This document shows, in pieces, positions 21,441 through 27,837 of a stretch of DNA of 31,818 bases. Below the pieces are notes generated by a model. That model did not search any database. It saw only the letters and a program-made list of their open reading frames with translations, and was not told the DNA's origin. How positions within the stretch are numbered: the first letter of the stretch is position 1; each line of letters starts with the position of its first letter. Source of the DNA: a virus; IMG/VR virus record IMGVR_UViG_3300005253_000331, positions 1-31,818 of that record. One strand, given 5' to 3'. The position numbers were made by a program, and so were the translations under genes.

Positions 21441-22649
21441 TTATCCTTTCAATAATTCTGTGTACCATCTCAACTTCTGACCGAAATTAAGATGTTTGGT
21501 TGGTATGGTTGCCCGGGCACCAAATGTGTTTAGGCGTTGCTCCAGGTATCGGGCGTAGTCCAGGGTAACATGTAGCTCAATATGATCGCCGGCGCCCAAA
21601 CCGTGATTGATGACGATATCGCGGGCGATGGAATGTGACAGTTCCCGGCGGTCTATGGCTTTCGGCCGGCGCGCAGAAGACCAGAATAGGTTTTGTGTAC
21701 TGTCGACGTCGTAGATTTTGTGGTTGGACCATACTAAAACAGTGTTTGATCGTGCTCCAGCGAGCCTTAGTTGTTTTTTGAATAAGACGACACCAGGTGA
21801 GCTATTCGGTTTTGGTGACTGCACCAGGGCGAATTTACGCTTAGTCGACGGAGGTAGGTCCTGCTTTTGGAAGACAAGAGCGGTTTCGACTGTGATCATG
21901 GGGTAGTTATGGCCTTGGCGTTTATGATGTATCTGACGGAATTGGGAAGGGATGGTTTTGCGGTGGTGTGTGGCCACTAGCAAAAATCCGTTTGATTGGA
22001 GTAGTGCAAAGGTATCTTTTGTGATTGGAACGACTCTGCCTCTACGTACCTTGTTGCCTATGATCAAGATCAATAAGGCCTCATGGCGGAGGATACGCCA
22101 ATACTCTCGATAAACATCGCGCATAGCTAAAAGATAGTTTTCGTAGATGTGAATATTTGCGAGCTGGCGAGGATGGAACCCGTAGCATTGGCCGGTCTTA
22201 CCAACGTAACGGCCATCGAGGGAATGTCCGGCTTTTTTATTCCAGTTGCTGAACAGGTCGAAGTAGGGCGGTGATGTGATTATGGTTGGCAGCGAGCTGG
22301 AGGCAATTGGTAGTTTGGCAGCATCCCACTGGGCGACAACTGCCGGCGCATGGATCAGGGTTTCGTTAAGGATCCGGGAACGGTTTTGGTTTTGAATATG
22401 ACACCAATGAGATTCGATATCGCCGGTGATAGTGGGCCGTCGCTTGAGAGATGCGAAAAGAATAGAACCTGAACCTCCCATGGGGTCAATGACAGTTTGG
22501 CCGAGATCCGTATACATGTCTATAAGATGGGCAAGCCAGTACAGATTCGTCTTGGCTTTGTGTGTAAACGACTCTTCGACAAAATGCAGGCGTCGTATGT
22601 GGTGGTCGCGAGAGTAGATAAAAGGTGTTGCAGTGGTCATGTTGTTCAT
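21441..22649 (-). CDS. DNA amino-methyltransferase (N4-cytosine/N6-adenine type)
   Basis: A 402-residue enzyme. SAM-binding motif I is VIDPMGGSGSILFAS (DPMGGSGS, residues 55-62), and catalytic motif IV is TSPPYF (125-130). The motif order I then IV with a long C-terminal part (about 200 residues, including VETALVFQK and HHKRQGHNYPMITV) fits a methyltransferase whose target-recognition region is C-terminal. It methylates an exocyclic amino group of A or C in an unknown sequence, and can protect phage DNA or mark replication. The start overlaps the previous stop by ATGA behind GGAG. No restriction enzyme partner is recognised beside it. Confidence 0.82.
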   Translation of the reverse strand: MNNMTTATPFIYSRDHHIRRLHFVEESFTHKAKTNLYWLAHLIDMYTDLGQTVIDPMGGSGSILFASLKRRPTITGDIESHWCHIQNQNRSRILNETLIHAPAVVAQWDAAKLPIASSSLPTIITSPPYFDLFSNWNKKAGHSLDGRYVGKTGQCYGFHPRQLANIHIYENYLLAMRDVYREYWRILRHEALLILIIGNKVRRGRVVPITKDTFALLQSNGFLLVATHHRKTIPSQFRQIHHKRQGHNYPMITVETALVFQKQDLPPSTKRKFALVQSPKPNSSPGVVLFKKQLRLAGARSNTVLVWSNHKIYDVDSTQNLFWSSARRPKAIDRRELSHSIARDIVINHGLGAGDHIELHVTLDYARYLEQRLNTFGARATIPTKHLNFGQKLRWYTELLKG

Positions 22650-23107
22650 GGAACATCTCCGTTGCTAAGAAGTTGTTGACCTGGTTGAAAAAGAGATGGT
22701 ATGGATTCGAGGACATCTGAGGGAGAAAGATCAGAGACAACCTGCCCACTGGGTAACAAGAGATGGGAAAAGAAAACTGTACGTACCCCGAGGATTGTTG
22801 CAGAGATACACTTTGCTTTAGTGTCATGGTAAAGAAAAGTTGCAGCCTGGCGCCGGGCGGCGGACTCGTCGCCGGTCTTGCTGGGGAGTACGGGCCAAAC
22901 TATCTTGAAGCGATCCCCCTGTATTTCGAAAGCGAGCATGTAAGCAGAATTGCCGGCCGCGTCTTTTCCAAAGGCTTCCATGAGGATACGGCCTGAGAGT
23001 TTTTTGATTAGTTTGATAGTTTTTTCGATCCAATGGTCGGGAGAAGAGCGACTGGTTTTCCAATAATTCATTGATTCGGAGTAAGGTAAGTTTTTTGTTT
23101 TATTCAT
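22646..23107 (-). CDS. Conserved phage protein of unknown function
   Basis: A 153-residue protein started at ATG 23107 (a GGAG ten bases upstream; the longer frame from 23239 runs inside the initiator gene). Features: YWKTSRSSPDHWIEKTIKLI, then AYMLAFEIQGDRFKIVWPVL and SKTGDESAARRQAATFLYHD. I recognise this pattern from phage early regions, where the function is unknown. It overlaps the upstream gene by 8 bases and the downstream methyltransferase by ATGA. It may assist replication or recombination, judging by position only. Confidence 0.65.
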   Translation of the reverse strand: MNKTKNLPYSESMNYWKTSRSSPDHWIEKTIKLIKKLSGRILMEAFGKDAAGNSAYMLAFEIQGDRFKIVWPVLPSKTGDESAARRQAATFLYHDTKAKCISATILGVRTVFFSHLLLPSGQVVSDLSPSDVLESIPSLFQPGQQLLSNGDVP

Positions 23108-23774
23108 CGTCTTCATTCTCCGAAGTCCATTCGGCATAGCGTCTGCGGGATGCATCGTCAGAATTAGAATCCTTGTAACCGAGGGGGGCTGGCCATTCTT
23201 CTTTAATTGCAAGGACAAGCCAACCTGGTGATCTTGCAAACTTGACTAAGATTGCATATTTGTAATACTTCAATTGTTGTCGGATGACATCTTCGCTATG
23301 GTCTTTGATAAGTTTTTGTGCAGTCTTGAGATATACGCCTGCTTGCCTGAGTTCTTGGAGCAACTGTACAAAATTTAGACTCTTCTGTCTAATTTTTAGA
23401 CTATCATCATCAGAGGAATCAGTAAGAGAGTCTTCTGCTTTCTGACTTTCTCCATTTAACTTTCTTAACTTAACTGACTCTGACTCTGAGTGGTCTAAAA
23501 ATTTGACTACCAGGTTGTAGACATAACTATTACCAAACTGATGGCGTTCGACAAGTTTTTCATGGGTCAGTGATTGCAGGCTTGACACAACAGATTGATG
23601 GCTAAGGCCAGTGAGGGATTCGATTTCGGAAAAGGAAAGCGGTTCGCTGGCACCGATTTGTAACGTGTTGTAGAGGATGGCCAAGATGGTCTTTAACTTA
23701 GCGCCTGAAAGCTTGGGAAGCAAATAAATCAATTCGGGGGGAAGGTATGCTCCATCGGGAATTGTGAAGATCAT
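23100..23774 (-). CDS. Replication-initiator-like winged-helix protein
   Basis: A 224-residue protein in three parts. Residues about 20-95: winged helix-turn-helix (KLKTILAILYNTL, LSFSEIESLTGLSHQSVVSS, LQSLTHEKLVERH). Residues 95-130: Ser/Asp/Glu-rich linker (SESESVKLRKLNGESQKAED). Residues 135-205: helical domain with a DnaD/RepB-like end (QQLKYYKYAILVKFARSPGW, then LVLAIKEEW), resembling initiators that load the helicase. It probably binds the phage origin. The DNA coding the linker contains repeated TTTAGAC/GTCTAAA words, as when an origin lies within the initiator gene (compare lambda O). It overlaps both neighbours. Confidence 0.65.
   Translation of the reverse strand: MIFTIPDGAYLPPELIYLLPKLSGAKLKTILAILYNTLQIGASEPLSFSEIESLTGLSHQSVVSSLQSLTHEKLVERHQFGNSYVYNLVVKFLDHSESESVKLRKLNGESQKAEDSLTDSSDDDSLKIRQKSLNFVQLLQELRQAGVYLKTAQKLIKDHSEDVIRQQLKYYKYAILVKFARSPGWLVLAIKEEWPAPLGYKDSNSDDASRRRYAEWTSENEDDE
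23374..23499. promoter_or_regulatory. Candidate origin repeats inside the initiator-like gene
   Basis: TTTAGAC occurs at 23374-23380 and 23395-23401, its complement GTCTAAA at 23493-23499, and GTCTAAT at 23387-23393, the middle two forming GTCTAA-TTT-TTAGAC. The interval also has several GACTC words and is AT-rich. It encodes the acidic linker of the winged-helix protein. The arrangement is like iterons in the middle of an initiator gene, but a biased Ser/Asp linker could yield similar words by chance. Confidence 0.3.
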
Positions 23775-24031
23775 TGTGAGAGTTCCCTATTGAGTTCGTC
23801 GGCGTCTATGGATTGCATGGATATTGTTTTGGCTTTTTGTTGCAACATGAAGGCCCAACGTAACTCCCTTCGTTTGTCGCAAGAGGGACAATGGACCGGA
23901 AGCATGCCGGAAGAATTAAAAATCTCGGCACATTCCGGACAATTTTCTGCCTCGTGCCGAGCTAGGACCTGCATTATTTCGTATACGATCAATGACATAG
24001 CTGGAGATTGGATAATACCGATGACAATCAT
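23771..24031 (-). CDS. Small zinc-ribbon protein
   Basis: An 86-residue protein with two Cys pairs, CPEC at residues 31-34 and CPSC at 48-51, spaced as a zinc ribbon, and a basic stretch DKRRELRW after the second pair. It could bind nucleic acid or the adjacent initiator-like protein, whose start it overlaps by ATGA. A strong AGGAGG site precedes ATG 24031. Confidence 0.65.
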   Translation of the reverse strand: MIVIGIIQSPAMSLIVYEIMQVLARHEAENCPECAEIFNSSGMLPVHCPSCDKRRELRWAFMLQQKAKTISMQSIDADELNRELSQ

Positions 24032-24127
24032 TTTTGCCTCCTGGTTAGGTACATAGGGGTAGATTGAGGTATTGCGACGCTCCTGGGCTTGCCTGGGGGC
24101 GATTGCAGGCTATTCGTTTGGTTGTTC

Positions 24128-24400
24128 CTAAGGATGATCATGCATTTTTCTAAGTCGTATGTCGCGCGCAATGCTTTTGGCTACTGCGTCGACAGTTTTA
24201 TCGCTTACGTTGGGTGGGTGAATGAATGAATGCCGTTCGGCAAGGATAGCACAGGCTTCGCGCTCATCCTGGATGGCCGACTCGAGAGCGTCAACAACTT
24301 TGAAACCCAGCTTGCCTAGTGACATAGTGATTGGTAACCCTATAGTTTCCTGCAGCCAAGAGTTAACTAGCTCATTTGTGCGATCAATTACGGTGGACAT
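24128..24400 (-). CDS. Unknown early protein
   Basis: A 90-residue, mainly helical protein (MSTVIDRTNELVNSWLQETI; VVDALESAIQDEREACAILA). ATG 24400 is chosen because GAGGAG lies four bases upstream; a longer frame overlaps the previous gene. The sequence DEREACAILAE is a pattern seen in many small phage proteins. No function known. The 96-bp gap to the next gene holds nothing I recognise. Confidence 0.6.
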   Translation of the reverse strand: MSTVIDRTNELVNSWLQETIGLPITMSLGKLGFKVVDALESAIQDEREACAILAERHSFIHPPNVSDKTVDAVAKSIARDIRLRKMHDHP

Positions 24401-24401
24401 T

Positions 24402-24602
24402 TTACTCCTCCTCGACACCGATCCAAATATGGTTTTTTTGGATAACGGGGGATGTCTCGATGGTGATGATTTTGAGGATGTCGACTTTGATTCTTGTATC
24501 CGGGTGGACGATACAAAGATTGGGATCAGCTCCGTATTTATCTTTGTAAAAGGACGTGGCTTCTTTGAGGTCTATACCACGCCACATCATTCCGATATTC
24601 AT
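24402..24602 (-). CDS. Small phage protein, first gene of the early operon
   Basis: A 66-residue protein (MNIGMMWRGIDLKEATSFYK; DKYGADPNLCIVHPDTR; ending NHIWIGVEEE). This overall pattern, with an 'FYKxKYGxxPN' helix and a C-terminal IWIGV strand, is familiar from small uncharacterised phage proteins. AAGGAG six bases before the ATG is a strong site. It starts the leftward chain that ends at 18761. Confidence 0.65.
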   Translation of the reverse strand: MNIGMMWRGIDLKEATSFYKDKYGADPNLCIVHPDTRIKVDILKIITIETSPVIQKNHIWIGVEEE

Positions 24603-24652
24603 TTTGGGCTCCTTTTCGTGGGAAAAATTGACTTAAGGTTTTTGCTAAAGAA

Positions 24653-24730
24653 ACAGGAAAGGCCGAATTAAGGTGTACGGCAAGGCCGAAGGAAAAAGGA
24701 AATGTTCAGGTTGATGGTTGCAGTCTCCCA
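24653..24730. repeat. 78-bp dispersed direct repeat, copy B
   Basis: It matches 1671-1748 at about 66 of 78 positions in the same orientation. It lies between the start of the leftward early operon (24602) and the stop of the membrane/winged-helix gene (24775), so it overlaps the likely control region of the early operon. I could not find a consensus promoter reading left within 24603-24774. Confidence 0.8.
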
Positions 24731-24774
24731 GAAAAGACTGAACGCGCGTACGCACACACACGTATACGACGTTA

Positions 24775-25365
24775 TCATGATTCGATGTCCAGCTGGCTGA
24801 GGGTGGGGGAGTGGTCGGATAGGTAACGCATTACAGCGCGGCCGGTGCGTGTGAGTTCTAACCCCTGGGCTCGGGCGTAGGGGTTTACCCACTGCAACAA
24901 TTTTCTTTTTATCATAACGTCCCGCAGCTGTCGGAATTCGGAGCGGGAAAAGAGAGCGCCTCGACCGGTCCAGGACGACTCTGAAAACGACAGACCACTA
25001 TCTAACCCCATGGCCAGGGTCTTGAGATCTGTACGGCTGACCGGAAGATTTACTATACTGGTGGAGTTTTCGCGACCAATTTCCAGGCGAACGTTGGAGT
25101 TATAGCCCCGGTGGGTGGGTTTGTCGTACGTAGGTATGATAGCTTCTCGCCAAGCCCGGAGAAGATTAAACCAGGCAAACATAGCGATGAGGGAAGACAC
25201 GACCAGAAAAGTGTCGAGTGACGGAAGGTCGACCAGAGGCGCCAGGCTGCCAGCGGCAAGACCAGCCAAAAGCCCGGACACAATGGCTTGAAGCGCAGGT
25301 ATAACTATTGCAACTGATGATCGTAATAATTCTGTTTTATCTTCGGTGGAAGTTTCTGTATACAT
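24775..25365 (-). CDS. Membrane protein with C-terminal winged-helix-like region
   Basis: A 196-residue protein started at ATG 25365 (AGAGGAG upstream; the longer frame has no site and runs through the hairpins). Hydrophobic segments at about 17-40 (SVAIVIPALQAIVSGLLAGL) and 51-70 (DTFLVVSSLIAMFAWFNLLR). The cytoplasmic C-terminal half ends in a winged-helix-like pattern (FSRSEFRQLRDVMIKRKLLQ, then GLELTRTGRAVMRYLSD). It could sense conditions at the membrane and bind DNA, perhaps as the missing lysogeny regulator. It is divergent from the integrase across a 123-bp region with an inverted repeat and a terminator. No named family. Confidence 0.6.
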   Translation of the reverse strand: MYTETSTEDKTELLRSSVAIVIPALQAIVSGLLAGLAAGSLAPLVDLPSLDTFLVVSSLIAMFAWFNLLRAWREAIIPTYDKPTHRGYNSNVRLEIGRENSTSIVNLPVSRTDLKTLAMGLDSGLSFSESSWTGRGALFSRSEFRQLRDVMIKRKLLQWVNPYARAQGLELTRTGRAVMRYLSDHSPTLSQLDIES

Positions 25366-25390
25366 GGGGCTCCTCTCTATGGTAGAATGG

Positions 25391-25432
25391 AGCCGGGTAC
25401 GTATATCCTGCAAGATAACAACGTACCCGGCT
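25391..25432. promoter_or_regulatory. Perfect 12-bp inverted repeat between the divergent genes
   Basis: AGCCGGGTACGT (25391-25402) and ACGTACCCGGCT (25421-25432) with an 18-bp spacer. As DNA it could be a dimer operator controlling both directions; as RNA it would be a strong hairpin in the integrase leader. A weak rightward promoter (TACATG, 16 nt, TAGAAT at 25384-25389) would start transcripts just at its left arm. Confidence 0.75.
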
Positions 25433-25437
25433 GAGAG

Positions 25438-25473
25438 ATCGGGCTCGATATTGTGCCCGATTTTTCTTTTTTT
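25438..25473 (+). terminator. Intrinsic terminator in the integrase leader
   Basis: ATCGGGC (25438-25444) pairs with GCCCGAT (25455-25461), followed by TTTTCTTTTTTT to 25473. It points rightward and ends 15 bases before the integrase ATG. Either it protects the integrase from read-through, or it acts as an attenuator in its own leader together with the hairpin at 25391-25432. Confidence 0.8.
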
Positions 25474-25488
25474 GGGAGGTAGATACAT

Positions 25489-26337
25489 ATGGACATTGAA
25501 AAGTTTTTGGCTGTGAAAGGGTATGCATCGACTACCGTTGATCAATATAAAAGGACATTGACAAACATAAGCAGAGACCTGGGGGACCTAGAAAATTTAT
25601 CACCCATGGAATTGCGAAAGTGGTTGGAATCGTTCGGGTGGGCGAATGCCACTAAATGGGTATCTCTGTGTGCGGTCAGGGCGTATTTGAAATGGAGATA
25701 CGGGGAGTCTCACCTGGCAATGGAATTGAAGATGAAGCGGGAGGAGAGTCCGCCACAAAGATCGTTGAAAATGTCGCAGGTGGAGGAACTTTTATACTAC
25801 TTTGAAACCCATAAAGCCAAGGGAAGAAGAGACCTGGCAATTTGCACCATGTTCCTTGACACTGGTCTCAGAAGTTTTGAGATGTGTCATCTGGAAATGA
25901 GGTGGACGGATGTAAGGGAAAGATGTATTAAAGTCAGGGTGAAGGGGGGTAGTATACAGACTGGGGTGTTTTGCGAATATACAGCATCTTGCGTGATGCG
26001 GTGGTTGGGTGACCGTAAAGAATATGTGCGCAATGATGCAAGATCGTTGTTTGTGTCTGTAGGTGGTACAACACCGGGAAATCCGTTGACTACTGGCGGG
26101 TTACGAGCAGAAGTAAGAAAGTGGGGAAAGGAATCGGGAATTGGACCACTTTCCCCCCATGATCTTCGTAGAACATTTGCAACACTATCGACAAGGCTTG
26201 GAGCACCATCCAGGATAGTGCAGGTAGCTGGAAGGTGGTCAAGATTGGAGATGGTTGAGAGATATACGCGGGATATAGTAGCTACAGATTTTGACCCTTG
26301 GTTCCCAGTTAGTGCGGCGATGGAATTAAACCGATAA
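25489..26337 (+). CDS. int: Tyrosine recombinase, phage integrase
   Basis: A 282-residue integrase. N-terminal SAM-like core-binding domain, residues 1-85 (DIEKFLAVKGYASTTVDQYK). The catalytic domain has Arg I in FLDTGLRSFEMCHLE (R128), a likely Lys in VRVKGG, HxxR in SPHDLRRTFAT, a Trp in place of the second His in AGRWSR, and Tyr in MVERYTRD. The full R-K-H-R-W-Y set is thus present. It is short, lacking a long arm-binding domain, like many XerD-type phage enzymes. It recombines attP with a host attB, here most likely a tRNA-Thr gene whose 3' copy begins about 20 bases after the stop. GGGAGGT lies eight bases before the ATG. Control by the leader hairpins is likely. Confidence 0.92.
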   Translation: MDIEKFLAVKGYASTTVDQYKRTLTNISRDLGDLENLSPMELRKWLESFGWANATKWVSLCAVRAYLKWRYGESHLAMELKMKREESPPQRSLKMSQVEELLYYFETHKAKGRRDLAICTMFLDTGLRSFEMCHLEMRWTDVRERCIKVRVKGGSIQTGVFCEYTASCVMRWLGDRKEYVRNDARSLFVSVGGTTPGNPLTTGGLRAEVRKWGKESGIGPLSPHDLRRTFATLSTRLGAPSRIVQVAGRWSRLEMVERYTRDIVATDFDPWFPVSAAMELNR

Positions 26338-26355
26338 AGCAGGATTTGAGAGGCG

Positions 26356-26402
26356 TTGACTCGTAATCCGTTGGTTGTGGGTTCGAATCCCATCCTCGCC
26401 AC
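26356..26402 (+). other. attP: attP candidate: 3' half of a tRNA-Thr(CGT) gene
   Basis: The stretch contains an anticodon loop CTCGTAA (anticodon CGT, threonine), a variable region, a T arm GTGGG-TTCGAAT-CCCAT, and the acceptor strand CCTCGCC plus A. The 5' half is not a proper tRNA: the D arm is missing, and the anticodon stem is mismatched on its 5' side. The acceptor 5' strand GGCGATG at the integrase end pairs six of seven by chance or design. Such a 3' tRNA fragment next to an integrase is the classic attP identity block that rebuilds the host tRNA on insertion. No encoded CCA follows. Confidence 0.8.
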
Positions 26403-26462
26403 TACGCTATTCGGTTATTAAAGTTCTGGCGGCTTCCTGTGTCTTGGTAGGATGGGAAGCGG

Positions 26463-26525
26463 CCGGTCCGAGTGGACCGGATGGCGTAAAACCGGCCTGC
26501 GTTTTAACACAACGCGGGTCGGTTT
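26463..26525 (-). terminator. Two strong hairpins past attP, leftward terminator
   Basis: CCGGTCC pairs with GGACCGG across GAGT (26463-26480). Then AAACCGGCCTGCGTT (26489-26503) pairs along 15 positions, with two G-U, to AACGCGGGTCGGTTT (26511-26525) around a 7-nt loop that contains the stop codon of the tiny membrane gene. On the minus strand the second stem is followed by TTTTACG. It can end leftward transcription before attP; read rightward it could also stop the integrase message. Confidence 0.65.
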
Positions 26526-26644
26526 GTTTGTGTGAGAACGACCTTGATGATGGCAATGATGAGAATGATTCCAGCGACAAACCAAATGGGACTTTCACCC
26601 CGAATGGCAGATTTTTTTACTGAACGTCGGCTAAAGGGATTCAT
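26504..26644 (-). CDS. 46-residue single-span membrane protein coupled to the excisionase
   Basis: MNPFSRRSVKKSAIRGESPI, then WFVAGIILIIAIIKVVLTQT and a short end. A basic N terminus and one clear transmembrane helix (residues 21-38) predict an N-in protein. Its ATG overlaps the stop of the excisionase-like gene (ATGA), strong evidence for translation. The stop lies in the terminator loop. Small coupled membrane proteins can be toxins, superinfection-exclusion factors or regulators; nothing decides here. Confidence 0.6.
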   Translation of the reverse strand: MNPFSRRSVKKSAIRGESPIWFVAGIILIIAIIKVVLTQTNRPALC

Positions 26645-26844
26645 GGCGATTTGTGGTGGTTCATGCGAATCTTTTCGCGATAGGACTCGACATCTTCGGA
26701 CGGGAATCTCAATGGAGAATTTTGCCTGGTGGGATCAACCTTGAACGCGTTGGGAAAGTGACCGCGCTTAAATAAGGAGGCAATTGTTTTGGAGGTTACG
26801 CCGAGAATTTTGGCAACCTCGCTTGAAGAATATAGTTTTTGCAT
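26641..26844 (-). CDS. xis: Excisionase-like helix-turn-helix protein
   Basis: A 67-residue protein with the MerR-type (HTH_17) DNA-binding pattern typical of phage excisionases: MQKLYSSSEVAKILGVTSKT, IASLFKRGHFPNAFKVDPTR, then RFPSEDVESYREKI. It would bend attachment-site DNA and direct the integrase toward excision. AAGGAG six bases before the ATG and a near-consensus promoter (26884-26912) drive it. Distance of about 240 bp from attP fits this role. The alternative is a plain transcription regulator. Confidence 0.75.
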   Translation of the reverse strand: MQKLYSSSEVAKILGVTSKTIASLFKRGHFPNAFKVDPTRQNSPLRFPSEDVESYREKIRMNHHKSP

Positions 26845-26883
26845 AAGTATCTCCTTTGAATGCTGGCTCGAAGAGTGCGAAGA

Positions 26884-26912
26884 GTATAACCGGAGTTACT
26901 GGAAATTGTCAA
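26884..26912 (-). promoter_or_regulatory. Sigma70-type promoter of the excisionase-like gene
   Basis: Read leftward: TTGACA (complement of 26907-26912), 17-nt spacer, TTATAC (complement of 26884-26889). The 69-bp repeat at 26917 begins four bases upstream of the -35 box, so that repeat is well placed to bind a regulator. Confidence 0.75.
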
Positions 26913-26916
26913 GGAG

Positions 26917-26985
26917 TATTTAACTACGCCGGGGGATGGTGATCACACTGCCTGGGACCGGCTCGCTGCTCTTCTATGCGTTTGC
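26917..26985. repeat. 69-bp direct repeat, copy 1
   Basis: Matches 27030-27098 at about 60 of 69 positions without gaps (TATTTAACTACGC, CCGGCTCGCTG, TTCTATGC and TTTGC shared). It sits just upstream of the excisionase promoter. The two copies are offset by 113 bp. Confidence 0.85.
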
Positions 26986-27029
26986 AAGGCGTCGAGTAGG
27001 TAAGTATGATTGCAATTGCGAGGTATGAA

Positions 27030-27098
27030 TATTTAACTACGCAGGGGGAAGGTGATTACGCTGCCTGTGCCCGGCTCGCTGCCGTTCTATGCATTTGC
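27030..27098. repeat. 69-bp direct repeat, copy 2
   Basis: Second copy of the unit at 26917-26985, same orientation. Only a poor promoter-like sequence adjoins it on the left. The spacer of 44 bp between copies is not repeated. Confidence 0.85.
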
Positions 27099-27370
27099 GT
27101 CATACTGTTGTAGTTGAATGATGGAGAACAAAAACCACATAAAACAAGGACCACATCCGGGACATATTTTGCAGGCACGAAAACATGACCGGAACACGCA
27201 ACAAAGCCAACTCCCCCTTACGCGCGATTTTTTCAAGAATATTCGGATAAAGATGGTGTGATATAGAGATAAGGTTAACTAAGGATGATGTGACCAGACC
27301 GGCGGATCACATACCCGGATTGTCACAAGTGGGACAGTGCTGCTCTTGGGGTTGCTCGATGAGACACAGT
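27099..27370. repeat. Gene-free region with dispersed repeat, locus C
   Basis: From about 27285 it carries GATGTGACCAGACCGGCGGA, then TTGTCACAAGTGGGACAGTG, then CTGCTCTTGGGGTTGCTCGA. The block GACAGTGCTGC (27333-27343), followed by TCTTGGG, is shared with locus B, and GACAGTGCTGC also with locus A. The left part (27121-27261) contains a 46-codon frame that I do not accept as a gene. The region lies between two leftward units. Confidence 0.65.
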
Positions 27371-27400
27371 AAAAAAGCCGCGAGGGTGGAATCTCGCGGC
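27371..27400 (-). terminator. Intrinsic terminator of the second leftward operon
   Basis: Read leftward: GCCGCGAG (complement of 27393-27400), an 8-nt loop, CTCGCGGC (27377-27384), then TTTTTT (27371-27376). A textbook stem and tail, 24 bases past the stop of the last gene of the operon. Confidence 0.92.
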
Positions 27401-27423
27401 GTTGGGTTGAGGATCAGCGGTGG

Positions 27424-27801
27424 CTAAGGTTTGTAAAGTTTGCGTACTTTGTCTACGATCGAAGGCCAATCAAGTGTAAGGGCGTTTTCGTGGTTCACAC
27501 CTAACATGTAATAATATTCCTCACACCAATCATCAGGGACGCCTCCCACCGGGATGATGAGAATAGATACGAACTGACGATTACTTAATCGTTGGTAGGT
27601 GATTATGCAAGCAGGATCAACGCGCATCCCCCCCAAACCAATACCGCCACGGATATTCAGCATAGTCTCTTGGTATGGTATTCCTTCTTTGTCCAGGCAT
27701 GAACGTAGATCGCCAGTTTTGGTCATGCTAGTTGCATAGCTAGCATGTGTGATTCCGTAGTTGTTCGGATGTGCTGGTGGTGGTCCTTTTCCTTTGAACA
27801 T
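27424..27801 (-). CDS. Unknown protein, last gene of the second leftward operon
   Basis: A 125-residue alpha/beta protein (YGITHASYATSMTKTGDLRS; RLSNRQFVSILIIPVGGVPD). No recognisable motif and no membrane segment. A good AAGGAG site precedes ATG 27801. It is followed by a strong terminator, so its end is the end of the operon. Confidence 0.6.
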   Translation of the reverse strand: MFKGKGPPPAHPNNYGITHASYATSMTKTGDLRSCLDKEGIPYQETMLNIRGGIGLGGMRVDPACIITYQRLSNRQFVSILIIPVGGVPDDWCEEYYYMLGVNHENALTLDWPSIVDKVRKLYKP

Positions 27802-27837
27802 GATAATCTCCTTTTCTGGTGAGTATTAGTATCTCCA

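Noticed and set aside
26316-26401. A complete tRNA-Thr
   Set aside because: The acceptor ends pair six of seven, but the D arm is absent, the length is 86 and the 5' anticodon stem is mismatched. Only the 3' half is genuine, as expected for attP.
26375-26623. 82-codon plus-strand frame and 63-codon minus frame over the post-attP hairpins
   Set aside because: They cover the tRNA fragment and strong hairpins, have no ribosome site, and conflict with the better-supported 46-residue membrane gene.
27121-27261. 46-codon plus-strand frame starting MENKNHIKQGPHPGHILQAR, faintly like the N terminus of HigA-type antitoxins
   Set aside because: No ribosome site, the helix-turn-helix does not continue, and it lies in repeat-rich DNA. 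At most a remnant.
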